A stretch of DNA of 64,000 bases from Halorientalis salina. Lineage in GTDB: Archaea; Halobacteriota; Halobacteria; Halobacteriales; Haloarculaceae. Position 1 is the stretch's first letter. Every line of letters starts with the position of its first letter. The notes beneath the pieces were generated by a model. That model searched no databases. It was not told where the DNA came from and saw only the letters and a program-made list of their open reading frames with translations. Position numbers and translations under genes: made by a program. The stretch is taken from contig NZ_SOSC01000001.1 of assembly GCF_005049285.1 (NCBI RefSeq), positions 1 through 64,000 of the forward strand, written 5' to 3'. Below, one piece after another: positions 33,764-42,778 of this stretch.

Positions 33764-34219
33764 ATGGCCAGTGGAGGGACCGACGGACTGGCGGGGCAGG
33801 TCCGCGAGACGTACGTCGCGGCGATACAGCACGACCTCGTCGAGTTCGATGCGGACGCCAGACTCGTCGGCGTCGTCCGGCGACCGACCGGCTGGTTCCA
33901 CACCGCCGTCGACGAGAACCGCCCGGAACTGGGACCCCCTGAAACCCTGCTCGACGAGGTCAAAGACGAACAGGAGGACCTCAAAATGCAGGGGATGTGC
34001 GACGAGGGTGCACACAACGCCGCCTGGGAGAACTGTTCGTTCGCCGACCGCTACGGGGAGTACCTCGCGGAATCCGGGGCCGCCCGAGCCGCGGTAGACG
34101 ACCTGGCGAGTGCGGTCGAGACTGGGACGACGGTCGTCCTCGTCTGTTTCGAGGGCGAGAACAAGCGCTGTCACCGACACGCGCTGGTCGAGGAAATCGA
34201 GGGACGGCTGAACAGCTGA
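33764..34219 (+). CDS. DUF488 domain protein
   Basis: The 151-residue product has an N-terminal RETYVAAIQHDLVEF and a central FHTAVDENRPELGPPETLLD. At the C-terminus is the DUF488 signature ending VVLVCFEGENKRCHRHALVE, with the conserved Cys-Phe-Glu and Cys-His-Arg. The family is often linked to nucleic acid metabolism but its activity is not known. Start ATG 33764. Confidence 0.75.
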   Translation: MASGGTDGLAGQVRETYVAAIQHDLVEFDADARLVGVVRRPTGWFHTAVDENRPELGPPETLLDEVKDEQEDLKMQGMCDEGAHNAAWENCSFADRYGEYLAESGAARAAVDDLASAVETGTTVVLVCFEGENKRCHRHALVEEIEGRLNS

Positions 34220-34286
34220 CGGAGCTGCTCGGGGCGCGATTAGCCGAACCCGGCCGGTTAAGCCCCTCGGCGACTAACAGTCATTC

Positions 34287-34694
34287 ATGACCGAGGACGG
34301 ACACCTCACCACGATGGAACCGGATCCCGTATGGGACGCGAAGAGCTACGAAGACACCGTCGACACGCTGGCCGACCACGCCGACGACCTCGTGTTCAAG
34401 GTCTGGGGCGGCGACTGGTGTAAGGACTGTCGTTCCCAGTTGCCCGCGTTCGGCGCGGCGCTGAAAGCCGCAGAGGTTCCCGAGGAGAACGTCGAACACT
34501 ACCCGACCGAGAAGGAAGACGACGGCTCGAAGACCGGCCCCGGCGTCTCCGAGTACGGCATCGAGTACATCCCGACGGTCGTCGTGGAGCGCGCCGAGAC
34601 CGGGGAAGAGGTCGCTCGCTTCGTCGAGGACGAAGACGTGCCCATCGCCGTGTACCTGGCCGACCAGCTCGCAGGGCTCGAACTCGACGCCTGA
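34287..34694 (+). CDS. Thioredoxin-fold protein
   Basis: The 135-residue protein has the thioredoxin strand LVFKVWGGDWCKDCRSQLPA, with the active pair Cys45-Lys-Asp-Cys48, and the cis-Pro region YIPTVVVERAETGEEV. It likely acts as a cytoplasmic disulfide reductase; an acidic, haloarchaeal composition is evident. Start ATG 34287. It follows DUF488 in the same direction after 67 bases but need not be cotranscribed. Confidence 0.88.
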   Translation: MTEDGHLTTMEPDPVWDAKSYEDTVDTLADHADDLVFKVWGGDWCKDCRSQLPAFGAALKAAEVPEENVEHYPTEKEDDGSKTGPGVSEYGIEYIPTVVVERAETGEEVARFVEDEDVPIAVYLADQLAGLELDA

Positions 34695-34791
34695 TAACTG
34701 CGTGCTTCGTTTCTGGTCGTCGTACCCGCCCACCGTCGCCGCACCGGTAGCTTGCGGATAACAAACCCGCCGGCGATCGGCAACCGATCGT

Positions 34792-35982
34792 ATGGAAGAC
34801 GACGGTGATCCATCGGCAGGCATCGATCGCCGCCGTGTGCTCGGAATGCTCGGCGGAGCGACGGCCACCATCGCGGGCTTCTCTGGGCTCACGACGGCCA
34901 CGCGGGCGGGCGACGATGGCCGAACGTACAGACTAGTCCAGGGAGATCAGTGTCACGAACTGACGCCGCTTACGGACGATGAACTCGCCACCGCGTTCTA
35001 CGACTGGGACACGTGGGAGACGAAGTACAGTTCGGAGGGGACGACCGACCTCCAGCGACCCGACACGAGCATCCTGTTTCTCTACGAGACGCCGGACGGG
35101 GTCGTCCATCTGGTCGTCGTTCACGGGAAGTTGGGCGGCGACCACGACGGGGGGTCGGCCACCTTCGAGTTTCACGACATGCCGGAGCACGGTGACTGGA
35201 TCGTACAGGACGACTACTACGACGGGTCGACGAACTACGACAACTGGTCCGTGGACAGCGACCACCACACCGTCGACTGGACGTGGGCCGGTGGCCGAAC
35301 GGATGGCGGCCTCTACGGCCCGTTAGGAGACGATTTCGAGGTCCGCATCGAACCCCTGTTCAACGGGGACGCGGCGCTCTACGGCGAGTACTACGACGGC
35401 GAGGTGACCGAGTGGGAGGCGCTCTCGGGCGACCGGTCGGACCCCGACCGAATCACGCTCGACATGAGCCGACCGATTCGGCTCGAAGTCGGAGCCTGCG
35501 CAGAGGACGGGGACGGCCGGGACGACACCGACGATGGTGACGATGACGACAGTGATGAAGACGATGGAACCGGGGGCGACCACGAGGACGGCGGTCACGA
35601 CGATGAAGACGAAAGCGACGGTGACGATGACCGTGACAGCGACGACGATGACAGGGGAGACGAGGACGAAGACGACGAAGACGGCGATGACGACGAAGAC
35701 GGCGATGACGACGAAGACGGCGATGACGACGAAGACGGCGATGACGACGAAGACGGCGATGACGACGAAGACGGCGATGACGACGAAGACGGCGATGACG
35801 ACGACGATGAGGACGAGGAAGAAGAGGAGGAAGAAGACGACAACGATGGTGATGACGATGAAGGGGCGGAGAATCCACCACCGGGACACGGTGGAACGCC
35901 GCCAGGTCACGGTGGTAAACCACCCGGTCAAGGCAAGTCACCCGGCGAACGCGGCCCACCCGGAAGGCGTGGCAGTGAGTAA
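34792..35982 (+). CDS. Tat-exported protein with Asp-rich hexapeptide repeats and PPG tail
   Basis: The 396-residue protein has a Tat signal (DRRRVLGMLGGATATIAGFS, twin Arg near 13-14). A folded acidic domain follows (about 40-240, with QGDQCHELTPLTDDELATAF and many aromatic residues). Then comes a long D/E-rich region (about 245-360) containing DGDDDE repeats, an acidic block, and a C-terminal Pro-Gly part (PPGHGGTPPGHGGKPPGQG). The acidic repeats suggest a surface or secreted Ca-binding or wall-like protein. I do not recognise the N-terminal domain. The repeat region is prone to length change. Confidence 0.7.
   Translation: MEDDGDPSAGIDRRRVLGMLGGATATIAGFSGLTTATRAGDDGRTYRLVQGDQCHELTPLTDDELATAFYDWDTWETKYSSEGTTDLQRPDTSILFLYETPDGVVHLVVVHGKLGGDHDGGSATFEFHDMPEHGDWIVQDDYYDGSTNYDNWSVDSDHHTVDWTWAGGRTDGGLYGPLGDDFEVRIEPLFNGDAALYGEYYDGEVTEWEALSGDRSDPDRITLDMSRPIRLEVGACAEDGDGRDDTDDGDDDDSDEDDGTGGDHEDGGHDDEDESDGDDDRDSDDDDRGDEDEDDEDGDDDEDGDDDEDGDDDEDGDDDEDGDDDEDGDDDEDGDDDDDEDEEEEEEEDDNDGDDDEGAENPPPGHGGTPPGHGGKPPGQGKSPGERGPPGRRGSE
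35680..35805 (+). repeat. Tandem 18-bp repeat, seven copies
   Basis: The unit GACGGCGATGACGACGAA (encoding DGDDDE) is repeated without interruption: six perfect copies from 35680 to 35787 and a seventh differing at its last base (35788-35805). Being in frame it stays open on copy-number change. The antisense reading is hydrophobic and not a gene. Confidence 0.95.
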
Positions 35983-36072
35983 CGGGAAAGCTGGTCGAAC
36001 GTTCAGAGGTCACCCTGTCGGCGATAGGGATCGAGGGGACGGACCGAGGGGTCGGACCGGTGCCAACCTCTG

Positions 36073-38202
36073 TCAGCGGGCTTCGCCCTGGAACCAGTCC
36101 AGTGCGTCCGTGACATCGTGCTGCGGCGGCGAACAGGTGAACTGCTGGCAGGCGTAGACGGTCGGTTCGTCGTCGCGTTGCTCCCGATCGGCCCAGATCG
36201 GCGGCGCGTCGTCGAGTTCGAGGGCCTCTAGCCACTCGTCGAGGCCGTCGACGGTCGGCGGTCGAACCGAGAGAATCCGACCCGGAAGGTACGCTCGGCT
36301 GATGGACTCGTGCCAGGACTCGGGCAGTCCGTCGGCCGCAACGGTCAACTCACGGGCACCGCTGGCGTAGTGATCGGAAGCGAGCACCAGCGACGAGTGT
36401 TGCAACGGATTCGACTCGACGGACCCGCCGTGGGTTTCCAGGACCCGCTCGGCGACGTCGGCGAACCCCTCGCGCGGGACGAAGTGGTCCAGCGCCAGGA
36501 GCAACTCCGCGGCGACGCCGGCGCTGGAGGGGGTCGACTGGTCGTTGAGTTCCTGTGGCCGGGCGACCAGTTCCTCGCCGTCGGCGGGCGTGAAATAGAG
36601 CGTGCCTGCCTCGGCGTCCCAGAAGTCGACCTCGATGGTCCGGGCCAGTTCGAGGGCGAAGGCGAGGTGGGCCACGTCGCCGGTCGCCTGGTACAGGTCG
36701 AACGCGCCCCGGGCCAGGAAGGCGTAGTCTTCGAGGTAGCCGTCGACTTTGACATCCCCGTCCTTGAACCGCCGGGAGAGTCGCCCCTCCTCGGCATCCC
36801 AGAGTCGGTCCCGAACGAATTCGAGCGCATTCGCGCCGGTCTCAGCCAGATGGTCGTCACCGGTGACCAGCGCGCCCTCGGCGAACGCCGAGATCATCAG
36901 GCCGTTCCAGCTGGCCAGAACCTTCTCGTCGCGGGCCGGTCGCGGTCGCTCGCTCCGGGCCTCGAAGACCTGCTCGCGGGCGGTTTCTAGCCTGTCCTCG
37001 ACTTCGGACTCGTCCATCTCGTACGTCTCGGCGAGGTCGGGCACGCTCGCGACGACGGTCAGGACGTTGCTCTTCTCGAAGTTGCCGGGTTCGGTGACGC
37101 CGAAGCGGTCACAGAAGAGGTCGGCGTCGGTCTCGTCGTCGACCGCCTCGCGGACCCCCGCGGGTGTCCAGACGTAGAAGGCACCCTCCTCGTCCTCGCC
37201 GGATTCACCCTCGCTCTGGGCGTCGAGCGTGCTGAAGAATCCCCCCTCCTCGTGAGTCAGTTCCCGCTCGACGAACGCGAAGGTCTCGTGGGCGACCTCG
37301 CGGTACCGCTCGGTGCCGAACGCCTGGTAACCGGCCAGCAGCGTGCGCGGGATCTCGGCGTTGTCGTACAGCATCTTCTCGAAGTGGGGGACGACCCAGT
37401 CGCGGTCGGTGCAGTACCGGTGGAACCCTCCGCCGGCGTGGTCGTAGAGGCCACCGTCGACCATCGCGTCCAGGGCTTCCTCGGCCACTTCGCGGTAGAC
37501 GTCTCGGCCCGTTCGCTCGTGAGCGCGCATGAGGATGTGGATGCGACCGGCCTGCGGGAACTTTGGGCCGCGTCCCCAGCCCCCTTCCTCGCGATCGGCC
37601 CCCCGAACCGCTGCCTGTGCGGCCGATTCGAGGGTGTTCTCGTCCGGCCCCGCTTCGGCCGGTTCGGGCGTCTCTTCGAGTTCGCCGCGGACGGCTTCGG
37701 TCCACTGCTCGGCCCGGTCTTCGAGTTCGTCGCGGTCAGTCTCCCAGCTGTCGCTGATACGGTCGAGCAGGTCGCCGAAGCCGGGCTGGCCCCGCTTTGG
37801 CTCGCTCGGGAAGTAGGTCCCGACGAAGAAGGGCTTGCCCTCGGGCGTGAGCCAGACCGAGAGCGGCCAGCCGCCGCGTCCGCTCGTCATCTGGCAGATG
37901 GTCTGATAGATGCTGTCGACGTCGGGGCGCTCCTCGCGGTCGACCTTGATCGGGACGAAGTCCTCGTTCAACTTGCGGGCGATCTCCTCGTCCTCGAAGG
38001 ATTCGTCTTCCATCACGTGACACCAGTGGCAGGCCGAGTAGCCGACCGAGAGGAAGATCGGCACGTCGCGCTCTTTCGCCGCGTCCAGGGCCTCGTCGTC
38101 CCAGGGTTGCCAGTTGACGGGGTTGTCGGCGTGCTGTCTGAGATACGGGCTCTCCTCCTCGTCGAGTCGGTTTCGCTCCGTGGGGGCCTGACCGTCGGTC
38201 AT
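36073..38202 (-). CDS. DUF255 thioredoxin-domain protein (YyaL/spermatogenesis-associated 20 family)
   Basis: The 709-residue protein begins with NRLDEEESPYLRQHADNPVN and a thioredoxin-like domain with CHWC (Cys58, Cys61; VGYSACHWCHVMEDESFEDE). A GGWPLSVWLTPEGKPF segment and a large alpha/alpha toroid related to N-acylglucosamine epimerases/glycosidases (about 180-700) follow. Family function is unknown, possibly protein quality control or sugar processing. ATG 38202 fits the family; the upstream frame from 38229 adds little. Confidence 0.88.
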   Translation of the reverse strand: MTDGQAPTERNRLDEEESPYLRQHADNPVNWQPWDDEALDAAKERDVPIFLSVGYSACHWCHVMEDESFEDEEIARKLNEDFVPIKVDREERPDVDSIYQTICQMTSGRGGWPLSVWLTPEGKPFFVGTYFPSEPKRGQPGFGDLLDRISDSWETDRDELEDRAEQWTEAVRGELEETPEPAEAGPDENTLESAAQAAVRGADREEGGWGRGPKFPQAGRIHILMRAHERTGRDVYREVAEEALDAMVDGGLYDHAGGGFHRYCTDRDWVVPHFEKMLYDNAEIPRTLLAGYQAFGTERYREVAHETFAFVERELTHEEGGFFSTLDAQSEGESGEDEEGAFYVWTPAGVREAVDDETDADLFCDRFGVTEPGNFEKSNVLTVVASVPDLAETYEMDESEVEDRLETAREQVFEARSERPRPARDEKVLASWNGLMISAFAEGALVTGDDHLAETGANALEFVRDRLWDAEEGRLSRRFKDGDVKVDGYLEDYAFLARGAFDLYQATGDVAHLAFALELARTIEVDFWDAEAGTLYFTPADGEELVARPQELNDQSTPSSAGVAAELLLALDHFVPREGFADVAERVLETHGGSVESNPLQHSSLVLASDHYASGARELTVAADGLPESWHESISRAYLPGRILSVRPPTVDGLDEWLEALELDDAPPIWADREQRDDEPTVYACQQFTCSPPQHDVTDALDWFQGEAR

Positions 38203-38309
38203 GTCTCGGGATACGGGACCGGGACACAAAAGCCCGGGAGACTGGGAACGAGACGGGGAGCCGTCGGTTTATGACAACGCTTACGTGACCGTGGGTCGGG
38301 ATTTCTCGT

Positions 38310-39599
38310 ATGACAGAGAGAGTGCTGCTGGTTGGTGGCGGTGGCAGGGAACACGCCATCGCCCGCGCGCTGGCCGACTCCGAGGCCGACCTGTTCGCCT
38401 GTGCCGGGAACCGCAACCCTGGCATCGCAGCCGTCGCCGAGGGCTTCGAGACGCTCGACACGACCACTCCGCCCGCGGTCGTCTCCTACGCCGAGGACGT
38501 CGACGCCAACCTCGCCGTCATCGGTCCGGAAGCGGCACTGGAAGCGGGCGTCGCCGACGCCCTCGACGACGCGGGCGTCTACACGTTCGGTCCCCAGGAG
38601 AACGAAGCCCGCATCGAGACGGACAAGGGGTTCCAGCGCCGCTTCATGGAGGAAAACGACGTCCCGGGCTGCCCCGATTTCGAGGAGTTCCGGGACATGG
38701 ACGCCGCCTGCGAGTACGTCGACGAGTACGACGGCGACCTCGCGATCAAGCCCGCCGGCCTGACCGGCGGGAAGGGCGTCCGCGTCATGGGCGACCAGAT
38801 CGACGCCGAGGAAGCCAAGGCGTACATCCGCGACTCCGACTACGACCGCATCGTTCTCGAAGAACGCCTCGTCGGCGAGGAGTTCACCATCCAGGGCTTC
38901 GTCGCGAACGGCCAGCTTCGAGTCACCCCCGCGGTCCAGGACCACAAGCGCGCCTACGAGGGCGACGAGGGGCCGAACACCGGTGGGATGGGCAGTTACA
39001 GCGACGGCTCGCTGGAACTCCCCTTCATGTCCGAAGACGAGTACCGCGAGGCCGTCGACGTGATGGAAGCAGTCGTCGACGCCCTCGACGGCTACAAAGG
39101 CGTGCTCTACGGCCAGTTCATGCTCACCGCCGACGGCATCAAGGTCGTCGAGTTCAACGCGCGCTTCGGCGACCCGGAAGCGATGAACACGCTGCCGGTG
39201 CTCGCGACGGACTTCCTTGACGTCCTGACGGCCGCTCGCGACGGCGATGACCTCCCGAAACTCTCCTTCGAGCGCCAGGCCACGGTCTGTAAGTATGCCG
39301 TCCCGGACGGGTACCCAACCGATCCCGAGGCCGGGGCAAAAGTGACCATCGACGACGAGAGCGCCGGGGACGCCATCCTCTTCTACGCCAGCGTCGACGA
39401 GCGCGACGACGGCATCTACACCACGACCTCCCGATCCTTTGCCGTCGTCGGCGTGGCCGACTCCATCACCGAGGCCGAGGAGATGGCCGAGGACGCCCTG
39501 GAGAAAGCCGGCACCGAAGGGCTGCGCGTCCGTCACGACATCGGCAAACCCGATCTCGTCCAGCAGCGCATCGACCACATGACCGAACTCCGCGACTAG
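38310..39599 (+). CDS. purD: Phosphoribosylamine-glycine ligase PurD
   Basis: The 429-residue enzyme starts MTERVLLVGGGGREHAIARA. It has the ATP-grasp core with KPAGLTGGKGVRVMGDQIDA, GPNTGGMGSYS and FNARFGDPEAMNTLPVL, as in PurD. It joins glycine to phosphoribosylamine in purine synthesis. Start ATG 38310; length matches the family. It is divergent from the DUF255 gene. Confidence 0.96.
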   Translation: MTERVLLVGGGGREHAIARALADSEADLFACAGNRNPGIAAVAEGFETLDTTTPPAVVSYAEDVDANLAVIGPEAALEAGVADALDDAGVYTFGPQENEARIETDKGFQRRFMEENDVPGCPDFEEFRDMDAACEYVDEYDGDLAIKPAGLTGGKGVRVMGDQIDAEEAKAYIRDSDYDRIVLEERLVGEEFTIQGFVANGQLRVTPAVQDHKRAYEGDEGPNTGGMGSYSDGSLELPFMSEDEYREAVDVMEAVVDALDGYKGVLYGQFMLTADGIKVVEFNARFGDPEAMNTLPVLATDFLDVLTAARDGDDLPKLSFERQATVCKYAVPDGYPTDPEAGAKVTIDDESAGDAILFYASVDERDDGIYTTTSRSFAVVGVADSITEAEEMAEDALEKAGTEGLRVRHDIGKPDLVQQRIDHMTELRD

Positions 39600-39629
39600 G
39601 CGGTTCGTTTTTACTTCCGTGCGTCGTCT

Positions 39630-40139
39630 GTGCGGGCAGTGCCAGGTTCAGAGGAGACCCACCGACACGACCGCACGACCGCCCACGCCACGCCGGGCCC
39701 GCTGAACTCCCTCCAGCACTGGCTGGACGCCCGCAACCCGCTCGTCGTCTGTCTCAACTACGCCGTCATCGTCGTGGCCCGCATCGCGCCGAGCCTGCGA
39801 TTGAAGAGCTGGCTGTTGCGCCGCATCGGCGTCACGGTCGGTGAGGGCGTGTCGTGGGGGCTGGAGTCGACGCCGGACGTGTTCTGGCCCGAACTGGTCA
39901 CCGTCGAAGACCACGCGATCATCGGCTACGACGTAACTCTTCTCTGCCACGAGTTCCTGCAAGACGAGTACCGGACGGGAGAGGTCGTCGTTGGTGAGGG
40001 GGCAATGATCGGTGCGGGGGCTATCGTTCTCCCGGGCGTCGAAATCGGCGAAGGGGCACAGGTGGCGGCGAACTCGCTGGTCACCGAGGACGTGCCGCCG
40101 GAGACGACCGTGGCGGGCGTGCCGGCCGAAGCGGTGTAG
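39630..40139 (+). CDS. Left-handed beta-helix acyltransferase (hexapeptide family)
   Basis: The protein (169 residues from GTG 39630, or about 166 from GTG 39639) has a hydrophobic helical N-terminal part (LNYAVIVVARIAPSL). A hexapeptide repeat domain follows: VGEGVSWG, DHAIIGYDVTLLCHEFLQDE, VGEGAMIGAGAIVLPGVEIG, EGAQVAANSLVTEDVPPETT. These are O-acetyltransferases of the maltose/galactoside or LbetaH group. Substrate unknown. It follows purD after 30 bases. Confidence 0.8.
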   Translation: MRAVPGSEETHRHDRTTAHATPGPLNSLQHWLDARNPLVVCLNYAVIVVARIAPSLRLKSWLLRRIGVTVGEGVSWGLESTPDVFWPELVTVEDHAIIGYDVTLLCHEFLQDEYRTGEVVVGEGAMIGAGAIVLPGVEIGEGAQVAANSLVTEDVPPETTVAGVPAEAV

Positions 40140-40140
40140 C

Positions 40141-40920
40141 TCAGTTCCGAATCCGGACGATGCCGCCCCTGAAGACCTGCTGGTTCGGGATAATGAACTC
40201 CTCGCCGTCGTTCTCGATGTGGGTGACGAACAGGTCGACCTCCTGGACGATGCCCCGGTTGTCGCCGACGCGGATCTCGTCGCCGATGCTGTACGGTTCG
40301 TTCAACAGCAGGTAGACGCCGGCGGCGCCCGCGGCGAGGAGGTCCTTGAACGCCAGTCCGCCGAGGAACACGACGCCAAAGACGTACGCGGTGAGCATTA
40401 TCAGCAGGGCGTTGGTCGCGACGCCGAGTTGACTCAGCGCGATCAGCGCGGCGATGTAAAAGACGCTGTACTTGATGAGCGTCGGAATCACGCCGACCTC
40501 GGGGAGTTTCACGCCGCGCAGTCGCTCGCTGACGAGCAGCGCGGCTTTTTCGCCGAGTACCAGTCCGGCGATGACGGCCAGTGCGGCGATGAACACCTGC
40601 GGGAGGAAGGTTGCGATCGACGTCCAGAACGTGTAGGTGTCCAGCAACTGGGCCATCTGCAGTGCAGCCAGCGCGCCGCTGACGTAGATGGTCAGCGCCA
40701 CGAGCTGTGAGAGGACGCCGACCGTCGAGGTACCCAGTCCGCGAGCCGTTCGCTCGAAGGCGGTTCCCTCGACCGTCTCGGAGAGTCCGAACGCCTCCAG
40801 GACCCGTCGGGCGAGCCGACTGACTGTATAGCCGATGACCAGTCCGACGATGAAGATGCCGCTGGCCAACAGGAACCGGGAGGTCGTGATGTACTGGGCG
40901 AAGCTCTGGTGGAACGACAT
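40141..40920 (-). CDS. Mechanosensitive channel of the MscS family, short form
   Basis: The 259-residue protein has several membrane helices (about 14-32, 67-90, 104-122, 143-162). The pore helix/beta domain of MscS follows (GGLAFKDLLAAGAAGVYLLL, PYSIGDEIRVGDNRGIVQEV, FIIPNQQVFRGGIVRIRN). It ends just after the beta domain, with no large C-terminal cage. It releases solutes on hypo-osmotic shock. Its ATG overlaps the dacZ stop by one base (TGATG), pointing to coupled translation and to c-di-AMP-linked osmotic control. Confidence 0.9.
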   Translation of the reverse strand: MSFHQSFAQYITTSRFLLASGIFIVGLVIGYTVSRLARRVLEAFGLSETVEGTAFERTARGLGTSTVGVLSQLVALTIYVSGALAALQMAQLLDTYTFWTSIATFLPQVFIAALAVIAGLVLGEKAALLVSERLRGVKLPEVGVIPTLIKYSVFYIAALIALSQLGVATNALLIMLTAYVFGVVFLGGLAFKDLLAAGAAGVYLLLNEPYSIGDEIRVGDNRGIVQEVDLFVTHIENDGEEFIIPNQQVFRGGIVRIRN

Positions 40921-41732
40921 CAGTACTCCTCCGGGTCCAGTTCGAGGATCAGTTCACCACCCTTGAACGCACGGACGAGGCCGTCGCTCTCGCTCAGAAC
41001 CACGGCGATCGCGTTCGTGTCCCGCGTGATCGCTCCGGCAGCCATGTGTCGCGCCCCGAGTCCCTTCGGAATGTCGACGCCCTCCGCGGCGGGTTCGAGA
41101 TAGCGGTACGCGGAGACGATCTTCCCCGAATCGGAGATGACGAACGCGCCGTCGAGCCGGGAGAACTCCTTCAGCATGACGTTGACGATGGGGTCCCCGA
41201 CGTGGACGTGTGACTTCTCGAATGGGTTGTAGGAGAGCGGCCGGGACTTGTTCATCACTTTCCCGGCGTCGCCGACGACGAACAGCGCACCGACCGGCTT
41301 TCCTTTCTGGCCTTTTTTCCCGAGTTCGATGGCAACCTCCAGCACGTCACGAATGACCGCCGGTTCCGCGCGGGAGTTGGTGAACAGGCCGTAGACGCCG
41401 GAGGGGGAGAACTGGTTGGCTTTGACCCGCATTATCGTGTCGATGTTCTCGTCGAAGGTCTTGGTCGCACAGGCGATCTCTGCACCCTCGTCGATCAGGT
41501 CTTTTCCCAGCGCGCCTTCGATGCCGAACCTGACGCGACTCGACACGTCGTTGAACTCCAGCGGTAACTCGACGAAGTTCTCGGCCCCGACGGCGTTTTC
41601 CTCGGCGACGACCACGACCAGCGTGTCCGCTACCTCCTCGAAGTTTCCATAGAACGACGAACTCGGAGCGAACAGGAAGACGGCATCCACGTCCGCAACG
41701 ATGTCCCCGAGCAGATCACGCAGGTCACTCAT
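40920..41732 (-). CDS. dacZ: Diadenylate cyclase, DisA_N domain (DacZ type)
   Basis: The 270-residue protein has the archaeal DacZ layout: an N-terminal pyruvate-kinase-like alpha/beta region (to about 125) and a DisA_N domain with the catalytic DGA (LDGAFVISDSGKI, 194-196) and the nucleotide-binding GLGARHMAAGAITRDT (Arg228-His-Met). It converts two ATP to cyclic di-AMP, reported as essential and dosage-critical in Haloferax. The downstream, one-base-overlapping gene is an MscS channel. Confidence 0.93.
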   Translation of the reverse strand: MSDLRDLLGDIVADVDAVFLFAPSSSFYGNFEEVADTLVVVVAEENAVGAENFVELPLEFNDVSSRVRFGIEGALGKDLIDEGAEIACATKTFDENIDTIMRVKANQFSPSGVYGLFTNSRAEPAVIRDVLEVAIELGKKGQKGKPVGALFVVGDAGKVMNKSRPLSYNPFEKSHVHVGDPIVNVMLKEFSRLDGAFVISDSGKIVSAYRYLEPAAEGVDIPKGLGARHMAAGAITRDTNAIAVVLSESDGLVRAFKGGELILELDPEEY

Positions 41733-41866
41733 TGTTGTATCAACCGAACTAGCACGAAAAAGCTTTGCGGGGCGTCATGCGGACGTCTCACCTCCGTCAC
41801 ACGTCCACTCGTGCCCGTTCCGGGCGACTGTCTCCGACCTGTACTGTCCAGGAGCAACCGGCTCGT

Positions 41867-41876
41867 AATTATATAT
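41867..41876 (+). promoter_or_regulatory. TATA box of the alpha/beta hydrolase gene
   Basis: AATTATATAT lies about 25-33 bases before ATG 41900, in otherwise GC-rich DNA, fitting a leaderless or near-leaderless transcript. Confidence 0.6.
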
Positions 41877-41899
41877 GTCCCGCAACCGTTTCGTCTGCC

Positions 41900-42724
41900 A
41901 TGGCAGACCTTCCCGAAGACCCTGACCCTGCGACCGAGATGTACCGACACCGGACAGAGACGGTTTCCGTCGACCGCGGTGAGGGGCCGCCCCTCGTTCT
42001 CAGCCACGGCACGCTGATGGACTGGACCATGTTCCAGCCCCAGCTCGACGCGTTCGCCGATGACTACCGCGTCGTCACCTACAACAACCGCGCCCGCACC
42101 GACAACTGGCAGGGGCCCTACGACCTCGACGACCTCGCCGACGACTGCCGGACGCTGATGGAAGCAAAAAGTATCGATTCGGCCGTCCTCGGTGGGATGT
42201 CGATGGGGGGATTCATGGCGCTCCGATTCGCCCTTCGCTACCCCGATGCCCTCGAAGGTATCGTCCTCATCGACAGCATGGCCAAGCCCCATCCCGAGGA
42301 TGACCAGGAGCAGTACAACGACATGGTTCAACAGACGAAAGCCGCCGGAGACGTCCCCGAACAGATGGCCGATATCGTCTCGAACATGCTGTTCGGTCGC
42401 ACGTCGATCGAGCAGCGGACGGACCTCGTCGAGCACTGGAAGAACCGCTGGCTCACGTATCCCGGTGAGGCAGTACACGACGAGGTCAAGTCCTGGCTCC
42501 ACCGCTCGGGTGTCGAGGACCGACTGGACGAGATCGAGGTACCCGTGTTGATCGTCCACGGCGAGGAAGACATCTCGATCGAACCGGAAATGTCCGAACC
42601 GATGGTCGATCAGCTTCCCAACGCCCGGATGGAGACGGTCCCCGAGGCCGGACACTCCTCGAACCTGGAGAACCCCGAACCGGTCAACGACGCCATCAGG
42701 TCGTTCCTTGAAGACGTGTACTAG
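41900..42724 (+). CDS. Alpha/beta hydrolase
   Basis: The 274-residue protein has the strand-turn LVLSHGTLMDWTMFQPQ and the nucleophile elbow GGMSMGGFMALRFALRYPD. The Asp-containing VPVLIVHGEEDISIEPE and the His in EAGHSSNLENPE complete the triad Ser/Asp/His. Substrate unknown; resembles 3-oxoadipate enol-lactonase or bromoperoxidase-type family members. ATG 41900 follows a strong TATA. Confidence 0.9.
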   Translation: MADLPEDPDPATEMYRHRTETVSVDRGEGPPLVLSHGTLMDWTMFQPQLDAFADDYRVVTYNNRARTDNWQGPYDLDDLADDCRTLMEAKSIDSAVLGGMSMGGFMALRFALRYPDALEGIVLIDSMAKPHPEDDQEQYNDMVQQTKAAGDVPEQMADIVSNMLFGRTSIEQRTDLVEHWKNRWLTYPGEAVHDEVKSWLHRSGVEDRLDEIEVPVLIVHGEEDISIEPEMSEPMVDQLPNARMETVPEAGHSSNLENPEPVNDAIRSFLEDVY

Positions 42725-42778
42725 CGAGCGTTCGAGGTTCGAATCTCTCGCGGCGCGACCCGCAACCCTGGGAACCCG

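Noticed and set aside
35680-35805. Possible CRISPR array
   Set aside because: The 18-bp units are directly adjacent without spacers and are in frame within a coding gene.
35323-35931. Hydrophobic V/I/F repeat frame antisense to the Asp-rich repeat protein
   Set aside because: It is simply the reverse reading of the GAC/GAT/GAA repeats; the sense protein has a Tat signal and a sensible start.
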